Below, piece by piece: positions 1-11,118 of a stretch of 64,000 bases of DNA; the first letter of the stretch is position 1, and every line of letters starts with the position of its first letter. This DNA is from Rutidosis leptorrhynchoides (lineage: Eukaryota > Streptophyta > Magnoliopsida > Asterales > Asteraceae). The notes beneath the pieces are model-generated. The model made no database searches and was not told the origin of the DNA. It saw only the letters and a list, made by a program, of their open reading frames with translations. Position numbers and translations under genes: made by a program. The stretch lies in assembly GCF_046630445.1 (NCBI RefSeq), contig NC_092341.1, positions 34,265,501 to 34,329,500 on the forward strand. The letters are read 5' to 3'.

Positions 1-1437
1 TATCATCAAACTTTTTACTGTTAAGATCGTTGACAGTTTCTGCTGCTTCATCAGCATTTTTTAAAATTTCGAGAACTAGTTCGCAGTTTAGGCGTTTTTC
101 AAAAACTTCACATTCGAAGTATGTAAGTCTTGGAGGTAGACGTTATATGTATATATAACTATTGATGTAGACATGCTGCAAGATTTCAAAATACTGATTA
201 CTGATTCTCAATAATTGGTATGGCAATTCTTGTTACAAAGTGTGGATGAGTATATGATAGGGTTCTAATGAATATATCGATTTTTCTGAAAATCAAAGAT
301 CAGTAAAATTGTTGGTAAGTTTATTGCTAATGTGGTGGGACATAAACGGTTCTCCGGTAACGATGGCGAAAGGGCATCGTATATATCGAGATTATAATAA
401 GACCGTTTTAATTGAAAAGTCGAAGTTGACTTGTGGAGCTGTGAAAAAATTAGCTACTTTGGAAAGGGATTGCAAAACAATCATCGGTAATAACAATGTC
501 AAAGGAACTAGAACAGATACGTGTCAAACGTTTACTCAGTTTCCGAGGGTTTTTCAGGTGCATAACTATATGCATCAATCTTTTCTTCCGTAGATGAAGT
601 GCGGTTGGTTTATCCTATCGGTTGAGTTGTTTTTAAGAATCATGATAGATTTGAACGCTGATTGTAATCGTCGAGATACAATGAGGTTTAAGATGAAATC
701 AAGTGGCAATCTTGAAGAAATGTTTAGTTTCCTATGTTATAATCAATATTTTAATTCATTTTAATTGTCCAATGTCATTAGTCCACAGTCGATAGTCCAC
801 ATTAACAGTCCAATAATTCATATATAGTTTAATATATAATATACGAATTAATTAATACGTGTCGTGACCCGTATATGTCTCAGACTCGATCACAACTCAA
901 ACTATATATATTATTGTAGAATCAACCTCAACCCTGTATAGAGAACTCGATCATTACTGCATATAGAGTGTCTATGGTGATTCCAAATAATATATATATA
1001 TGCGTCGATATGATATGTCAAAACATTGTATACGTGTCCCGATATTTAAAGTGCGTAAAATAATTACAGAAATTAAATGACGATAAATAAAAGTGCGATA
1101 ATTAAATTGCGATAAATAAACTGTGATAAATAAAATGTAATCAGTTAGCTAGGAACAGTTAGCTGGAACAGTTAGCGTGGATTCTTAACAAAATTTTTCA
1201 TAGTTAATTTGTTTGTTTCTAACAGATTTTATTTTGTCATATGTTTTCTTCATATGCCACTTGTTGGATTCTGGGAAGTCAAAATCCAAATATGAAATTG
1301 AATGAAAATGGTTATTCTGCGGTGAACGGATACGTATATCGGTGGTTGTAAGTAGGATAGTAAATGACTGTTGAATCAGCTTCGACGAATGTACAATGTA
1401 ACTTATTAAGATGAAATCTAATTATTCCTCGGGTATT

Positions 1438-1448
1438 ACCTACCCGTT
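1438..1448 (-). other. Internal copy of PPT-like motif
   Basis: The plus-strand string acctacccgtt followed by aaa lies 375 bases beyond the stop of the accessory ORF. It matches the terminal PPT of the 7834 element (11086-11096) and has counterparts at 15825-15835 and 52546-52556. Confidence 0.55.
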
Positions 1449-1822
1449 AAAAAAAATCACCATTAATATTTTGTACAAAAGAACTTTTAATTACAATCTT
1501 TATGAAAATATATATACATATATATTTTCTTCAGATGAAATCATGAATTTAATGAGTTAATATGATATTAATCTCATTTTCTTTTCGGTTTGAGCTAGAA
1601 TAAGAAATCTCTAAAACTTTTTGAAACAACATATTCTTCGTAGAATATCAATGAAGTTATGGATCAATACTTCATCGTTCATTATTGTTGGTACTCCTTA
1701 GTATCAATGGTGCGTATGATGTTGATGTTTGTGGGACAGATTATGATGTCGAGACGTGTGATGCGGATGTTGTTTGTTAGTGGTGATGATGGTATTGTTG
1801 ATGTTATTGATGGTGGTGCTGA

Positions 1823-2269
1823 TTATGCTGCTGGTGCTGCTGCCGGTGTTTGCAACCTTCGCACCATGTTCTCCAAAGCCGTCACGCGAGCGCGAAGTTC
1901 GTTAACTTCTGCTAGTACACCGAGATGATTGGCTGTTGGAGCGAGCGAATGAACAAGATTTGTAATATGGGATAGTATATAATTGTGACGAGATACTCTA
2001 GAAATGAGAGAGAAAATGGTGTTTCGAATAGGTTCGCCGGTAAGTGCTTCAGGTTCATCGCCAAGAGGGCAATTTGGTGGATGGAATGGATCACCTTCTT
2101 CTTGTCTCCAGTGATTAAGTATATTACGAACTCATCCCCAATTCATCCAGAATAGATGATGGGAAATTGGTTGATCCATTCCGGTGACGCTGCTTTCGGA
2201 GCCCGAATGGAAATTCATATCGGCATAACTGTCGGAATCTGAAGAATTCGAACTAGTTGCGGAATCCAT
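1823..2269 (-). pseudogene. Broken copy of 148-codon element-specific ORF
   Basis: This reading frame has the same length (149 codons with stop) as the intact ORF at 52932-53378 and matches it without indels. Shared blocks include the start MDS, the segment GMDQPISHHLFWMNWG, the segment EEGDPFHPPNCPL and a C-terminal helix EVNELRARV..LENMVRRLQ. It is interrupted by a TGA at 2132-2134 where the intact copy has Trp. No gag, protease or polymerase motif is present. The protein is rich in Ser/Asp at the N-terminus and ends in a short coiled-coil-like helix and an Ala-Pro tail. I do not recognise its function. Confidence 0.7.
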
Positions 2270-2580
2270 CTTGTATAATGGGGAAAATGAATTTTTGGTA
2301 TGGAATAGATTATAGGAGTTAGATTTGGTACTCTTCAATACATAATTTACATATGTATATATAATACCAAAATCCCGTAAATTACGGAGAATCTTTGAAA
2401 AGATATCAGTCAAAGTTCGCAATAACAGATATGCTAAGATAAGAATTCGTCTATACACTATCAATGCAGTAAATACAGTAAAACGTGTCTAGACTTATGA
2501 ATGATAAATAGGTAATTTCCTAAGGATGATAAGTAGATGATTTTCGATTAGAAATGATAAGCAAAACTTTTGACATGTAG

Positions 2581-2680
2581 ACACGGTCGAAGTCCAGACT
2601 CATTAATGCATCCTAACAACTACTAGTTAGAGACACTAATGCAAGACCTGGTTCGCTATGACCACCGCTCTGATACCAAC
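2581..2680 (-). other. Conserved 5' leader block next to PBS
   Basis: About 100 bases ending at the LTR are shared with 17569-17669 and 53690-53790. The block begins with acacggtcgaagtccagact and keeps the order cacggtc, agtccagactca, atcctaac, acactaatgca, then the PBS. Its conservation in coding and non-coding elements suggests a cis-acting role such as packaging or primer annealing, which is an inference. Confidence 0.7.
2667..2678 (-). other. Primer-binding site, initiator tRNA-Met type
   Basis: On the minus strand this reads tggtatcagagc, the common plant retrotransposon site complementary to the 3' end of initiator tRNA-Met. It lies two bases from the LTR end. Confidence 0.85.
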
Positions 2681-5364
2681 TGAAAGGACCCGTCCTAATC
2701 CACCTGGACGAAGTCATCAACATTTGGTCCCATTGCGATGATCGGCTCCAAGTAATGTCCTTATATTGAGCAAATGCACAGCGGAAGACTTAATTCGTAC
2801 CTGAGAATAAACATGCTTTAAAGTGTCAACCAAAAGGTTGGTGAGTTCATAGGTTTATCATAACAATCATTTCAATATGTTAATAGACCACAAGATTTCA
2901 TAATCATAAACATAATACACTCGCAAGTGTATGTAAAGCATTCTAAGTGGTTGAGCACTTGGTAACCATACTTAACATTTAATCAACGTCGCATATTCCC
3001 TTTATTATGAAATCTCACTACACCGTACCAAGTGTAGTTACCAAAACGAAGTACTGTGCAACCGTTGAATACTGGTCGTCCAGTCCGGTTGGGGTTGTCA
3101 GGCCCGATAGATCTATCAACAGGATTCGCGTTTACAATACCCATGTAAATAGTAGTTACCAAGCTACAGGGAAATATGCCAGTGGTACAACTCAACGTAG
3201 AATATATTTTTAAGTACTTGTGTCTATTTTGTAAACATTTATAAAAGCAGCGCATGTATTCTCAGCCCAAAAATATATATAAAAAGGGAGTAATGAAACT
3301 CACTTTTTCCTTGAAGGTATTTAATTCGACTTGGTCTCCGATAGATATCACGAACCTAACCATATATATAATATATCAACATATTTTCTTTTTAAGTAAT
3401 CGTTACATATATATATACTTTTAATACTTTTAATATTTTCTTAGTCCGTAGTTAGCAGTCCGATGTTAGTGGTCCACAATTAGTTGCTTAAATAAAATAA
3501 ATAAAGACACCATCGTATTCGTATTGATCAGAATTAATCTCGACCCATGGTACCATGTTGTCAAATAACGTGTTGCGTACATAAAGTACCGTGTTGTCAA
3601 ATGACGTGTTGCGTACAATCATGAGGTCTTATGATTAATCTTCTCGTGTTGTTTACGGGTGGTCCTGAAATATATAAATTCAAATCATAAGTAATTATAT
3701 ATAAAATATCATATTAATTAGAAAAGATATGATTAATTTACTTTTTCTCCAAATATTTTCGTAGCTAAACTAGCTTCGGATACCCAATCTTGTTTTAGTC
3801 GTAGTTTCTTCATTACAACTCCGTTTTTGTTGGTTCAACTTGCCACTTCCATGGATCGAGTCAAATTTTAAGAATATGAACTGAAAATACCTTAGTTTAT
3901 ATTCGAAATCATAGGTTATAGGTCAAACTTTGGTGAAACTTATGAAAGTGATCATTTTCCATCATAAAAACAACATTTAATGATCATTTTTCTAAAAATA
4001 CTTACACTTTGAGTTAAACCATGAAATTTTTATGTGTTAACATATTCATAAGAAATATAATTTTTCTAGAACATGAACATCCAATTCAAAGTTCAAGATG
4101 GTTTTTAATTATCCAACCCAAAACAGCCCCGGGTTGCACTCTGACGATGTAGATTCAGTTTTTAAGATGTTCTTTGTAAAACCAAGTTATATTTTGTTAG
4201 GTTAGCATATCATTATGATATATTACAGGTATTGAAGTGTTTTAAAAGTCAAGTTAGAAGGATCTATTTAGTTTGCGAACAAGTTTGAAATCATTCAAAC
4301 CATGTTCTTGTTGTTAAAATTTTATACCACAAAATAAGATAGCTATATGAATATGAATTGAATAAGATTATGAACAAGGTTACTACCTCAAGTTACTTGG
4401 ACAAAGTTACTGCAAAAGATAAGAAATAATCTTGAAATCAAAGAGTGGTGGAGTTAGATCAAAAGGTTGGAAGTAAACTTCTTCAAATGGGTGGTTATTT
4501 TGACATGTTCTTGAAAGAGTTTTCTTATGGTGTTTAAGGCTTGTAATTGAAGCTAAATGATGGGGAAAATGCTTGGAGATGATCAAGTATGAAGTTAGGA
4601 GTATTTTGAGAGATAAATGATTGTGTAGATATGAGAAAATGGAGTGAAGAAATGGTGTTCATTTATAAAAACGTTTTTAGTTTATAAAGAAAGAAAAGGA
4701 TTCCTAATTTTGTTTTATTACTAATAATTCATACTACTTGACAAATCCTAGTTACCTCATATCTAGGGCAGTAATAATGTTGATTAGGATGTTGATTTGA
4801 TGTGTATATACCAATAGTAAATACGTATAGAAGCTGGGTATGATACGGGTACATATACCCTAGATATACGTATAGAAATCTTGAGGAAACGGAACGAGAA
4901 TTCAAATATAGCTATCTTTTGTGAATATACTTATATTGTTTTATGTATTTATGTCCTTAAAAAGTGATTAAATACATTATATATACCATACATGTATAAG
5001 CATTATAGATTATAAGTATATATATCAAAGAATGTTACGTATAGTTATCGTTTTGAAAACTTAAGTTAGTAGTTTCAAAATATACTTATAACTCATTGTC
5101 ATTAGTACACAATTAGATGTTAAACCATCCTTAAATCATGTTAAATATATATAAATACATATATATATACACAAACATATAATTATCGTATGTTAAATAG
5201 TTCGTGATATCATCGGTCATATTGGACGGTCAAACGTTGTGTAAAACGCTTTTCAAAAACATAAGTCTCAACAATTTGGATTGCTTATCATGTTGGTATG
5301 GTTTAATTTATGTAAATATTAATCTCATAAGTATAATTTGGTCGGAAAATTCCGGGTCATTACA
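2681..5364 (-). repeat. 5' LTR of the first Tekay-like element
   Basis: A 2,684-bp LTR running on the plus strand from tgaaaggacccg to cgggtcattaca, so it reads TG..CA on the minus strand. It is related to, but diverged from, the 2,992-bp LTRs at 47114 and 53791. A TATA-like stretch near 4675 (minus strand) implies a U3 of about 0.7 kb and a long transcribed R-U5 of about 2 kb. It contains a 36-bp direct duplication at 3551-3618. Confidence 0.85.
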
Positions 5365-5699
5365 TGATTTCATAACGTTACGAAACACATTCATCGAAGA
5401 AAATGCTTACAAGATCTTCCGCATTAATGAGACACCAAAGAGTAAAAGATTTACTTATATAGGTTCACGATTGCTTCCAGCAAGTGAAAGAAATTAGTAT
5501 GAGTTTATGTGGAGGAAACATATCAACAAAGATGAAGATGATTTGTGGCTTCAAAGAAAATATCGTATTTCAGAAGTGTTGAATATTGCTCGAGTCAGAG
5601 TAGAGATAAGAGAAAAGAAATGTCATCAGTCAGTTCCATGTTATTAGAGAAGATGAGAAGGAGTACAAGTTCACAGAAGCAGATTTTCATAATCTAGAT

Positions 5700-6344
5700 A
5701 TGCTTGATATCATTCACATCTACAACTACCTCAGTATCATCACCATTCGACCTTTTGCTAAGGCTCAAGCTTTGGAAGCTGTGAAAAGATACATGATGGA
5801 GACAATTGAACTGATGAGACGTGAAGATTTTCAAATTGGTCTCGAAGCAAATAGGAAAAAGATTCGAATAACATGTCCGAATCAATTTACAGAGGGACTG
5901 AAGGATATGAGAATGTTTCAAATGCAATTTGAACCCGAAGGGTTTGTATTTGTGAATTCTCAGAAAGAAAAGGTGTTCATCCGTACTGAAGAGCTGAACA
6001 AATATTCAGATAGAACACTTAAGGCTGAACTGAAGTATCTTAAAATTCATCAAAGCAAGGTTGATGACTTTGATACAAAAATGGGTCTTGGAGAGTTTAT
6101 AAAGCATATCAGAGATCGTCTGAAGCTCAGGATCCGTACAAGACAGTTTGAGATTCTTCGTGGCCAAAGAAAGAGAGGGTATTTCAAAGAAACGGATGAA
6201 TATCCATTACATGAGGGAGATCTAAGAAAAGTGTGGGGCGTCTGGAAACCTTTCAAGCAAATTTCAGAAAATCAAGTAGAAGTTTCAAAACCAGATGGCA
6301 CACGATGGAAACTAACGTTTGGACCTCTCAAGATTACTCAATAG
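5700..6344 (+). CDS. TE-associated protein fragment (Asteraceae repeat family)
   Basis: This is an open frame of 214 codons; the coherent coding continues upstream to about 5622 without a clear ATG, so M5700 is probably internal. The charged, helical protein has no catalytic motif that I recognise. From memory, the pattern of a region like EDFQIGLEANRKKI followed by FIRTEELNKYSDRTL and a basic stretch near REILRGQ resembles a protein family often annotated beside or fused to retrotransposon polyproteins in Asteraceae. Upstream in-frame stops around 5497 suggest the full gene is broken. It sits just before a purine-rich tract and an LTR-like segment, consistent with the 3' end of a retroelement. 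Confidence 0.5.
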   Translation: MLDIIHIYNYLSIITIRPFAKAQALEAVKRYMMETIELMRREDFQIGLEANRKKIRITCPNQFTEGLKDMRMFQMQFEPEGFVFVNSQKEKVFIRTEELNKYSDRTLKAELKYLKIHQSKVDDFDTKMGLGEFIKHIRDRLKLRIRTRQFEILRGQRKRGYFKETDEYPLHEGDLRKVWGVWKPFKQISENQVEVSKPDGTRWKLTFGPLKITQ

Positions 6345-6385
6345 GATTATATTGTAAAGTTCGCATTTAACACTAAGAGGGAGAT

Positions 6386-6626
6386 TGTTAGGACCCCGAA
6401 GTTGTATAGTGTTAATGTGAATTAAGCTTAAATGAAGGTCCTTAGAAGAGGGCTATATAAGGAACCTAAGTAGTCCTAATTAGATAGCCATTGCATTGTA
6501 AACGAGTTCTAGAAGCTGTGGAATGTAAATCTTGTTAATTCTCTCTAATACCGAATCTCCTTCACACTTACCGAATCTCATTCTAACTTGTCTTTTCTTC
6601 TAATCTCAACATGATTTGACCTATCA
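6386..6626 (+). repeat. Short LTR-like segment (241 bp)
   Basis: A purine tract (aagagggagat, about 6375-6385) is followed by tgttaggacccc, a TATA-like box (gctatataagg near 6450) and an end in ctatca at 6626. This is the order PPT, LTR start, promoter, LTR end. No second copy is present in the window and no TSD was found, so the boundaries are provisional. Confidence 0.4.
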
Positions 6627-6630
6627 GTAT

Positions 6631-6656
6631 GTGCATCGCACGGGCTAAAAATCTAG
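6631..6656 (+). other. Helitron-like 3' end (hairpin plus CTAG)
   Basis: The hairpin gtgcatcgcac is followed by gggctaaaaat, then CTAG and a host T. Helitrons typically end in CTRR with a short hairpin 10-12 bases upstream and insert between A and T. Confidence 0.5.
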
Positions 6657-6657
6657 T

Positions 6658-7751
6658 ATGATACATATATCTTAACTATTACCTATTCCATCCATTGTTT
6701 TTTTCTTTTTGATAAAATAACCATCACTAAAAACAAAGGTTTATTTATCGGAAGATAAAAAAAAAACAAATAAGGATACAACGATAGGCTCGAAACTAGA
6801 TAACATGAGCCTACTCGCTATCTATAACTGAGCTAACCCGAAACCATAAACAAAGGCATACAATAAATAAAACCAACGTGAGACCAAACTAAACCTACAA
6901 AATACGAACAAATTTTGTAACTAAAACACAATCATATAAATCCTCCAATCACACTTGAACAATAATCGTATAAATCCTCCAATCGCGGGAGGTAAATTCT
7001 CCAATCACAGTAGATCTCAACTATAAACCAAAGCGTTTTTACAGTACTCAAAAACAAAAATAGTATACAATCTCTCACAGTAACTCAATCTCTCACAAGT
7101 TCATAGAATGATGAACTAAGTAAACTCAAGATTGAAGAAAATCTGTAAACCCTAATTGTGACGAACGAATGAATCAAATAACAGAGATGAAAGATAATGA
7201 TAAAATAAATAAAAGATAATAAATATATAATAGCTTATAATTGCAACCGGTCCCTCCAATACCTTAAGTCGATTCAGCAACAAAGTTCCTTCTTTTGTAC
7301 TTTGGCCACTAAACTTCAACTTTCAAACGATTACTCTGAGACCCTTGCACTTACTTAATCCAGAAATAAGAACATATACAAAGTAATTTTCTTGTTTAGA
7401 TTATTAATTTAGCTTATTAAAGTTAATAATACTTTAAATTTAAAGTAGGGATTTGACTTATTCACTTTATTAAAAACGAAGATGCGAAGAGGAGGTGAGA
7501 TAACTTTATGGTAAAAAAAAATAATACAACTATAATAATGTAAAACTCGAACCTGGTGAACATTCGAAAGAAGAGTCAATATTAATTAAAACGTTCATCT
7601 TTTTTACAAAATCTAACGATACGCCATCAAATAAACGATATAGCCAAACGATACAAGTCGCAATGTCTTCTTGCGACCTTGCGAACCATGAGTCATCGAT
7701 CATGATCGATAATCATGGCCGTGATCTGATATTATAAGCTGTCGATGCATC
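6658..7751. other. No gene recognised; unannotated spacer
   Basis: AT-rich sequence with many stops in all frames. It has two near copies of ataaatcctccaatc near 6937 and 6970, and a T/C-rich segment on the minus strand that could be an old 5' UTR. It ends at the Copia target site ggttg (7752-7756). I see no domain, RNA gene or terminal repeat. Confidence 0.4.
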
Positions 7752-7756
7752 GGTTG

Positions 7757-7833
7757 TGTTGTATAAATATAAATTCGAGACATACCGAATACGAGCAGCG
7801 AAAATGAGTAGGATCGACGTTTAGATCACCTGT
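7757..7833 (-). repeat. Copia 3' LTR, left piece
   Basis: 77 bases that match 27643-27719 of the 5' LTR, ending in the cctgt target duplicated by the Tekay insertion. Confidence 0.9.
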
Positions 7834-10800
7834 TGAAATGTCCCGTTCTTATTGATTAAAAACGTTCCATATTAATTGATTTCGTTGCGAGGTTTTGACC
7901 TCTATATGAGACGTTTTTCAAAGACTGCATTCATTTTTAAACAAACCATAACCTTTATTTCATCAATAAAGGTTTAAAAAGCTTTACGTAGATTATCAAA
8001 TAATGATAATCTAAAATATCCTGTTTACACACGACCATTACATAATGGTTTACAATACAAATATGTTACAACAAAATAAGTTTCTTGAATGCAGTTTTTA
8101 CACAATATCATACAAGCATGGACTCCAAATCTTGTCCTTATTTAAGTATGCGACAGCGGAAGCTCTTAATAATCACCTGAGAATAAACATGCTTAAAACG
8201 TCAACAAAAATGTTGGTGAGTTATAGGTTTAACCTATATATATCAAATCGTAACAATAGACCACAAGATTTCATATTTCAATACACATCCCATACATAGA
8301 GATAAAAATCATTCATATGGTGAACACCTGGTAACCGACAATAACAAGATGCATATATAAGAATATCCCCATCATTCCGGGACACCCTTCGGATATGATA
8401 TAAATTTCGAAGTACTAAAGCTTCCGGTACTTTGGATGGGGTTTGTTAGGCCCAATAGATCTATCTTTAGGATTCGCGTCAATTAGGGTGTCTGTTCCCT
8501 AATTCTTAGATTACCAGACTTAATAAAAAGGGGCATATTCGATTTCGATAATTCAACCATAGAATGTAGTTTCACGTACTTGTGTCTATTTTGTAAATCA
8601 TTTATAAAACCTGCATGTATTCTCATCCCAAAAATATTAGATTTTAAAAGTGGGACTATAACTCACTTTCACAGATTTTTACTTCGTCGGGAAGTAAGAC
8701 TTGGCCACTGGTTGATTCACGAACCTATAACAATATATACATATATATCAAAGTATGTTCAAAATATATTTACAACACTTTTAATATATTTTGATGTTTT
8801 AAGTTTATTAAGTCAGCTGTCCTCGTTAGTAACCTACAACTAGTTGTCCACAGTTAGATGTACAGAAATAAATTGATAAATATTATCTTGAATCAATCCA
8901 CGACCCAGTGTATACGTATCTCAGTATTGATCACAACTCAAACTATATATATTTTGGAATCAACCTCAACCCTGTATAGCTAACTCCAACATTCACATAT
9001 AGAGTGTCTATGGTTGTTCCGAAATATATATAGATGTGTCGACATGATAGGTCGAAACATTGTATACGTGTCTATGGTATCTCAAGATTACATAATATAT
9101 AATACAAGTTGATTAAGTTATGGTTGGAATAGATTTGTTACAAATTTTCACGTAGCTAAAATGAGAAAAATTATCCAATCTTGTTTTACCCATAACTTCT
9201 TCATTTTAAATCCGTTTTAAGTGAATCAAATTGCTATGGTTTCATATTGAACTATATTTTATGAATCTAAACCAAAAAAGTATAGGTTTCTAGTCGGAAA
9301 AATAAGTTACAAGTCGTTTTTGTAAAGGTAGTCATTTCAGTCGAAAGAACGACGTCTAGATGACCATTTTAGAAAACATACTTCCACTTTGAGTTTAACC
9401 ATAATTTTTGGATATAGCTTCATGTTCATAATAAAAATCATTTTCTCAGAATAACAACTTTTAAATCAAAGTTTATCATAGTTTTTAATTAACTAACCCA
9501 AAACAGCCCGCGGTGTTACTACGACGGCGTAAATCCGGTTTTACGGTGTTTTTCGTGTTTCCAGGTTTTAAATCATTAAGTTAGCATATCATATAGATAT
9601 AGAACATGTGTTTAGTTGATTTTAAAAGTCAAGTTAGAAGGATTAACTTTTGTTTGCGAACAAGTTTAGAATTAACTAAACTATGTTCTAGTGATTACAA
9701 GTTTAAACCTTCGAATAAGATAGCTTTATATGTATGAATCGAATGATGTTATGAACATCATTACTACCTTAAGTTCCTTGGATGAACCTACTGGAAAAGA
9801 GAAAAATGGATCTAGCTTCAATGGATCCTTGGATGGCTCAAAGTTCTTGAAGCAAAATCATGACACGAAAACAAGTTCAAGTAAGATCATCACTTGAAAT
9901 AAGATTGTTATAGTTATAGAAATTGAACCAAAGTTTGAATATGATTATTACCTTGTATTAGAATGATAACCTACTGTAAGAAACAAAGATTTCTTGAGGT
10001 TGGATGATCACCTTACAAGATTGGAAGTGAGCTAGCAAACTTGAAAGTATTCTTGATTTTATGAAACTAGAACTTTTGGAATTTATGAAGAACACTTAGA
10101 ACTTGAAGATAGAACTTGAGAGAGTTCAATTAGATGAAGAAAATTGAAGAATGAAAGTGTTTGTAGGTGTTTTTGGTCGTTGGTGTATGGATTAGATATA
10201 AAGGATATGTAATTTTGTTTTCATGTAAATAAGTCATGAATGATTACTCATATTTTTGTAATCTTATGAGATATTTCATGCTAGTTGCCAAATGATGGTT
10301 CCCACATGTGTTAGGTGACTCACATGGGCTGCTAAGAGCTGATCATTGGAGTGTATATACCAATAGTACATACATCTAAAAGTTGTGTATTGTACGAGTA
10401 CGAATACGGGTGCATACGAGTAGAATTGTTGATGAAACTGAACGAGGATGTAATTGTAAGCATTTTTGTTAAGTAGAAGTATTTTGATAAGTGTATTGAA
10501 GTCTTTCAAAAGTGTATAAATACATATTAAAACACTACATGTATATACATTTTAACTGAGTCGTTAAGTCATCGTTAGTCGTTACATGTAAGTGTTGTTT
10601 TGAAACCTTTAGGTTAACGATCTTGTTAAATGTTGTTAACCCAATGTTTATAATATCAAATGAGATTTTAAATTATTATATTATCATGATATTATCATGT
10701 ATGAATATCTCTTAATATGATATATATACATTAAATGTCTTTACAACGATAATCGTTACATATATGTCTCGTTTAAAAATCATTAAGTTAGTAGTCTTGT

Positions 10801-11083
10801 TTTTACATATGTAGTTCATTGTTAATATACTTAATGATATGTTTACTTATCATAGTATCATGTTAACTATATATATATCCATATATATGTCATCATATAG
10901 TTTTTACAAGTTTTAACGTTCGTGAATCACCGGTCAACTTGGGTGGTCAATTGTCTATATGAAACATATTTCAATTAATCAAGTCTTAACAAGTTTGATT
11001 GCTTAACATGTTGGAAACATTTAATCATGTAAATATCAATCTCAATTAATATATATAAACATGGAAAAGTTCGGGTCACTACA
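7834..11083 (-). repeat. Tekay 3' LTR (3,250 bp)
   Basis: Runs on the plus strand from tgaaatgtcccg to cgggtcactaca. The length is equal to the 5' LTR with a constant offset of 9,836 bases and no indel. A TATA-like sequence on the minus strand lies near 10195. Small ORFs inside (for example 8045-8299 and 8580-8843) recur only because the LTR recurs. Confidence 0.95.
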
Positions 11084-11100
11084 GTACCTACCCGTTAAAT
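11084..11100 (-). other. Tekay polypurine tract
   Basis: On the minus strand, tttaacgggtaggtac directly precedes the 3' LTR. The same core recurs inside the element at 15825-15835. Confidence 0.7.
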
Positions 11101-11118
11101 AAATTTCGTCCCGAAATT

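Larger units (their letters stand above)
1..5364 (-). mobile_element. Non-autonomous Tekay-like LTR element, cut by window start
   Basis: The right end is an LTR (2681-5364) preceded by a PBS at 2667-2678, so this is the 5' end of a minus-strand element whose 3' part lies before base 1. The internal part (1-2680) aligns by eye with 51594-53790 of the complete element at 47114-56782, including a shared start, a shared small ORF and a shared leader. No gag or pol coding is visible in the part present. The 5 bases after the LTR are tgatt; the matching duplication would be outside the window. It is older than the 47114 copy, since its ORF carries a stop codon. Confidence 0.82.
5365..6656 (+). mobile_element. 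TE fragment ending in Helitron-like 3' terminus
   Basis: The right edge has a short hairpin (gtgc-atc-gcac, 6631-6641) followed 11 bases later by CTAG and then T, the layout of a Helitron 3' end. The left edge is set only by the LTR at 5364, so the 5' terminus is not seen. Inside are a coding fragment of a TE-associated protein and a short LTR-like segment. The block may be a Helitron that carries pieces of another element, or two adjacent relics. No RepHel helicase is visible, so it would be non-autonomous. Confidence 0.45.

Noticed and set aside
1659-1928. 89-codon plus-strand ORF with GGADYAAGAAAG
   Set aside because: Antisense to the end of the conserved accessory ORF, whose Ala-Pro tail creates it.
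8045-8843. 84- and 87-codon ORFs repeated at 17881, 18416 and 63571
   Set aside because: They recur only because the whole Tekay LTR recurs; there is no domain and the LTR is otherwise non-coding.
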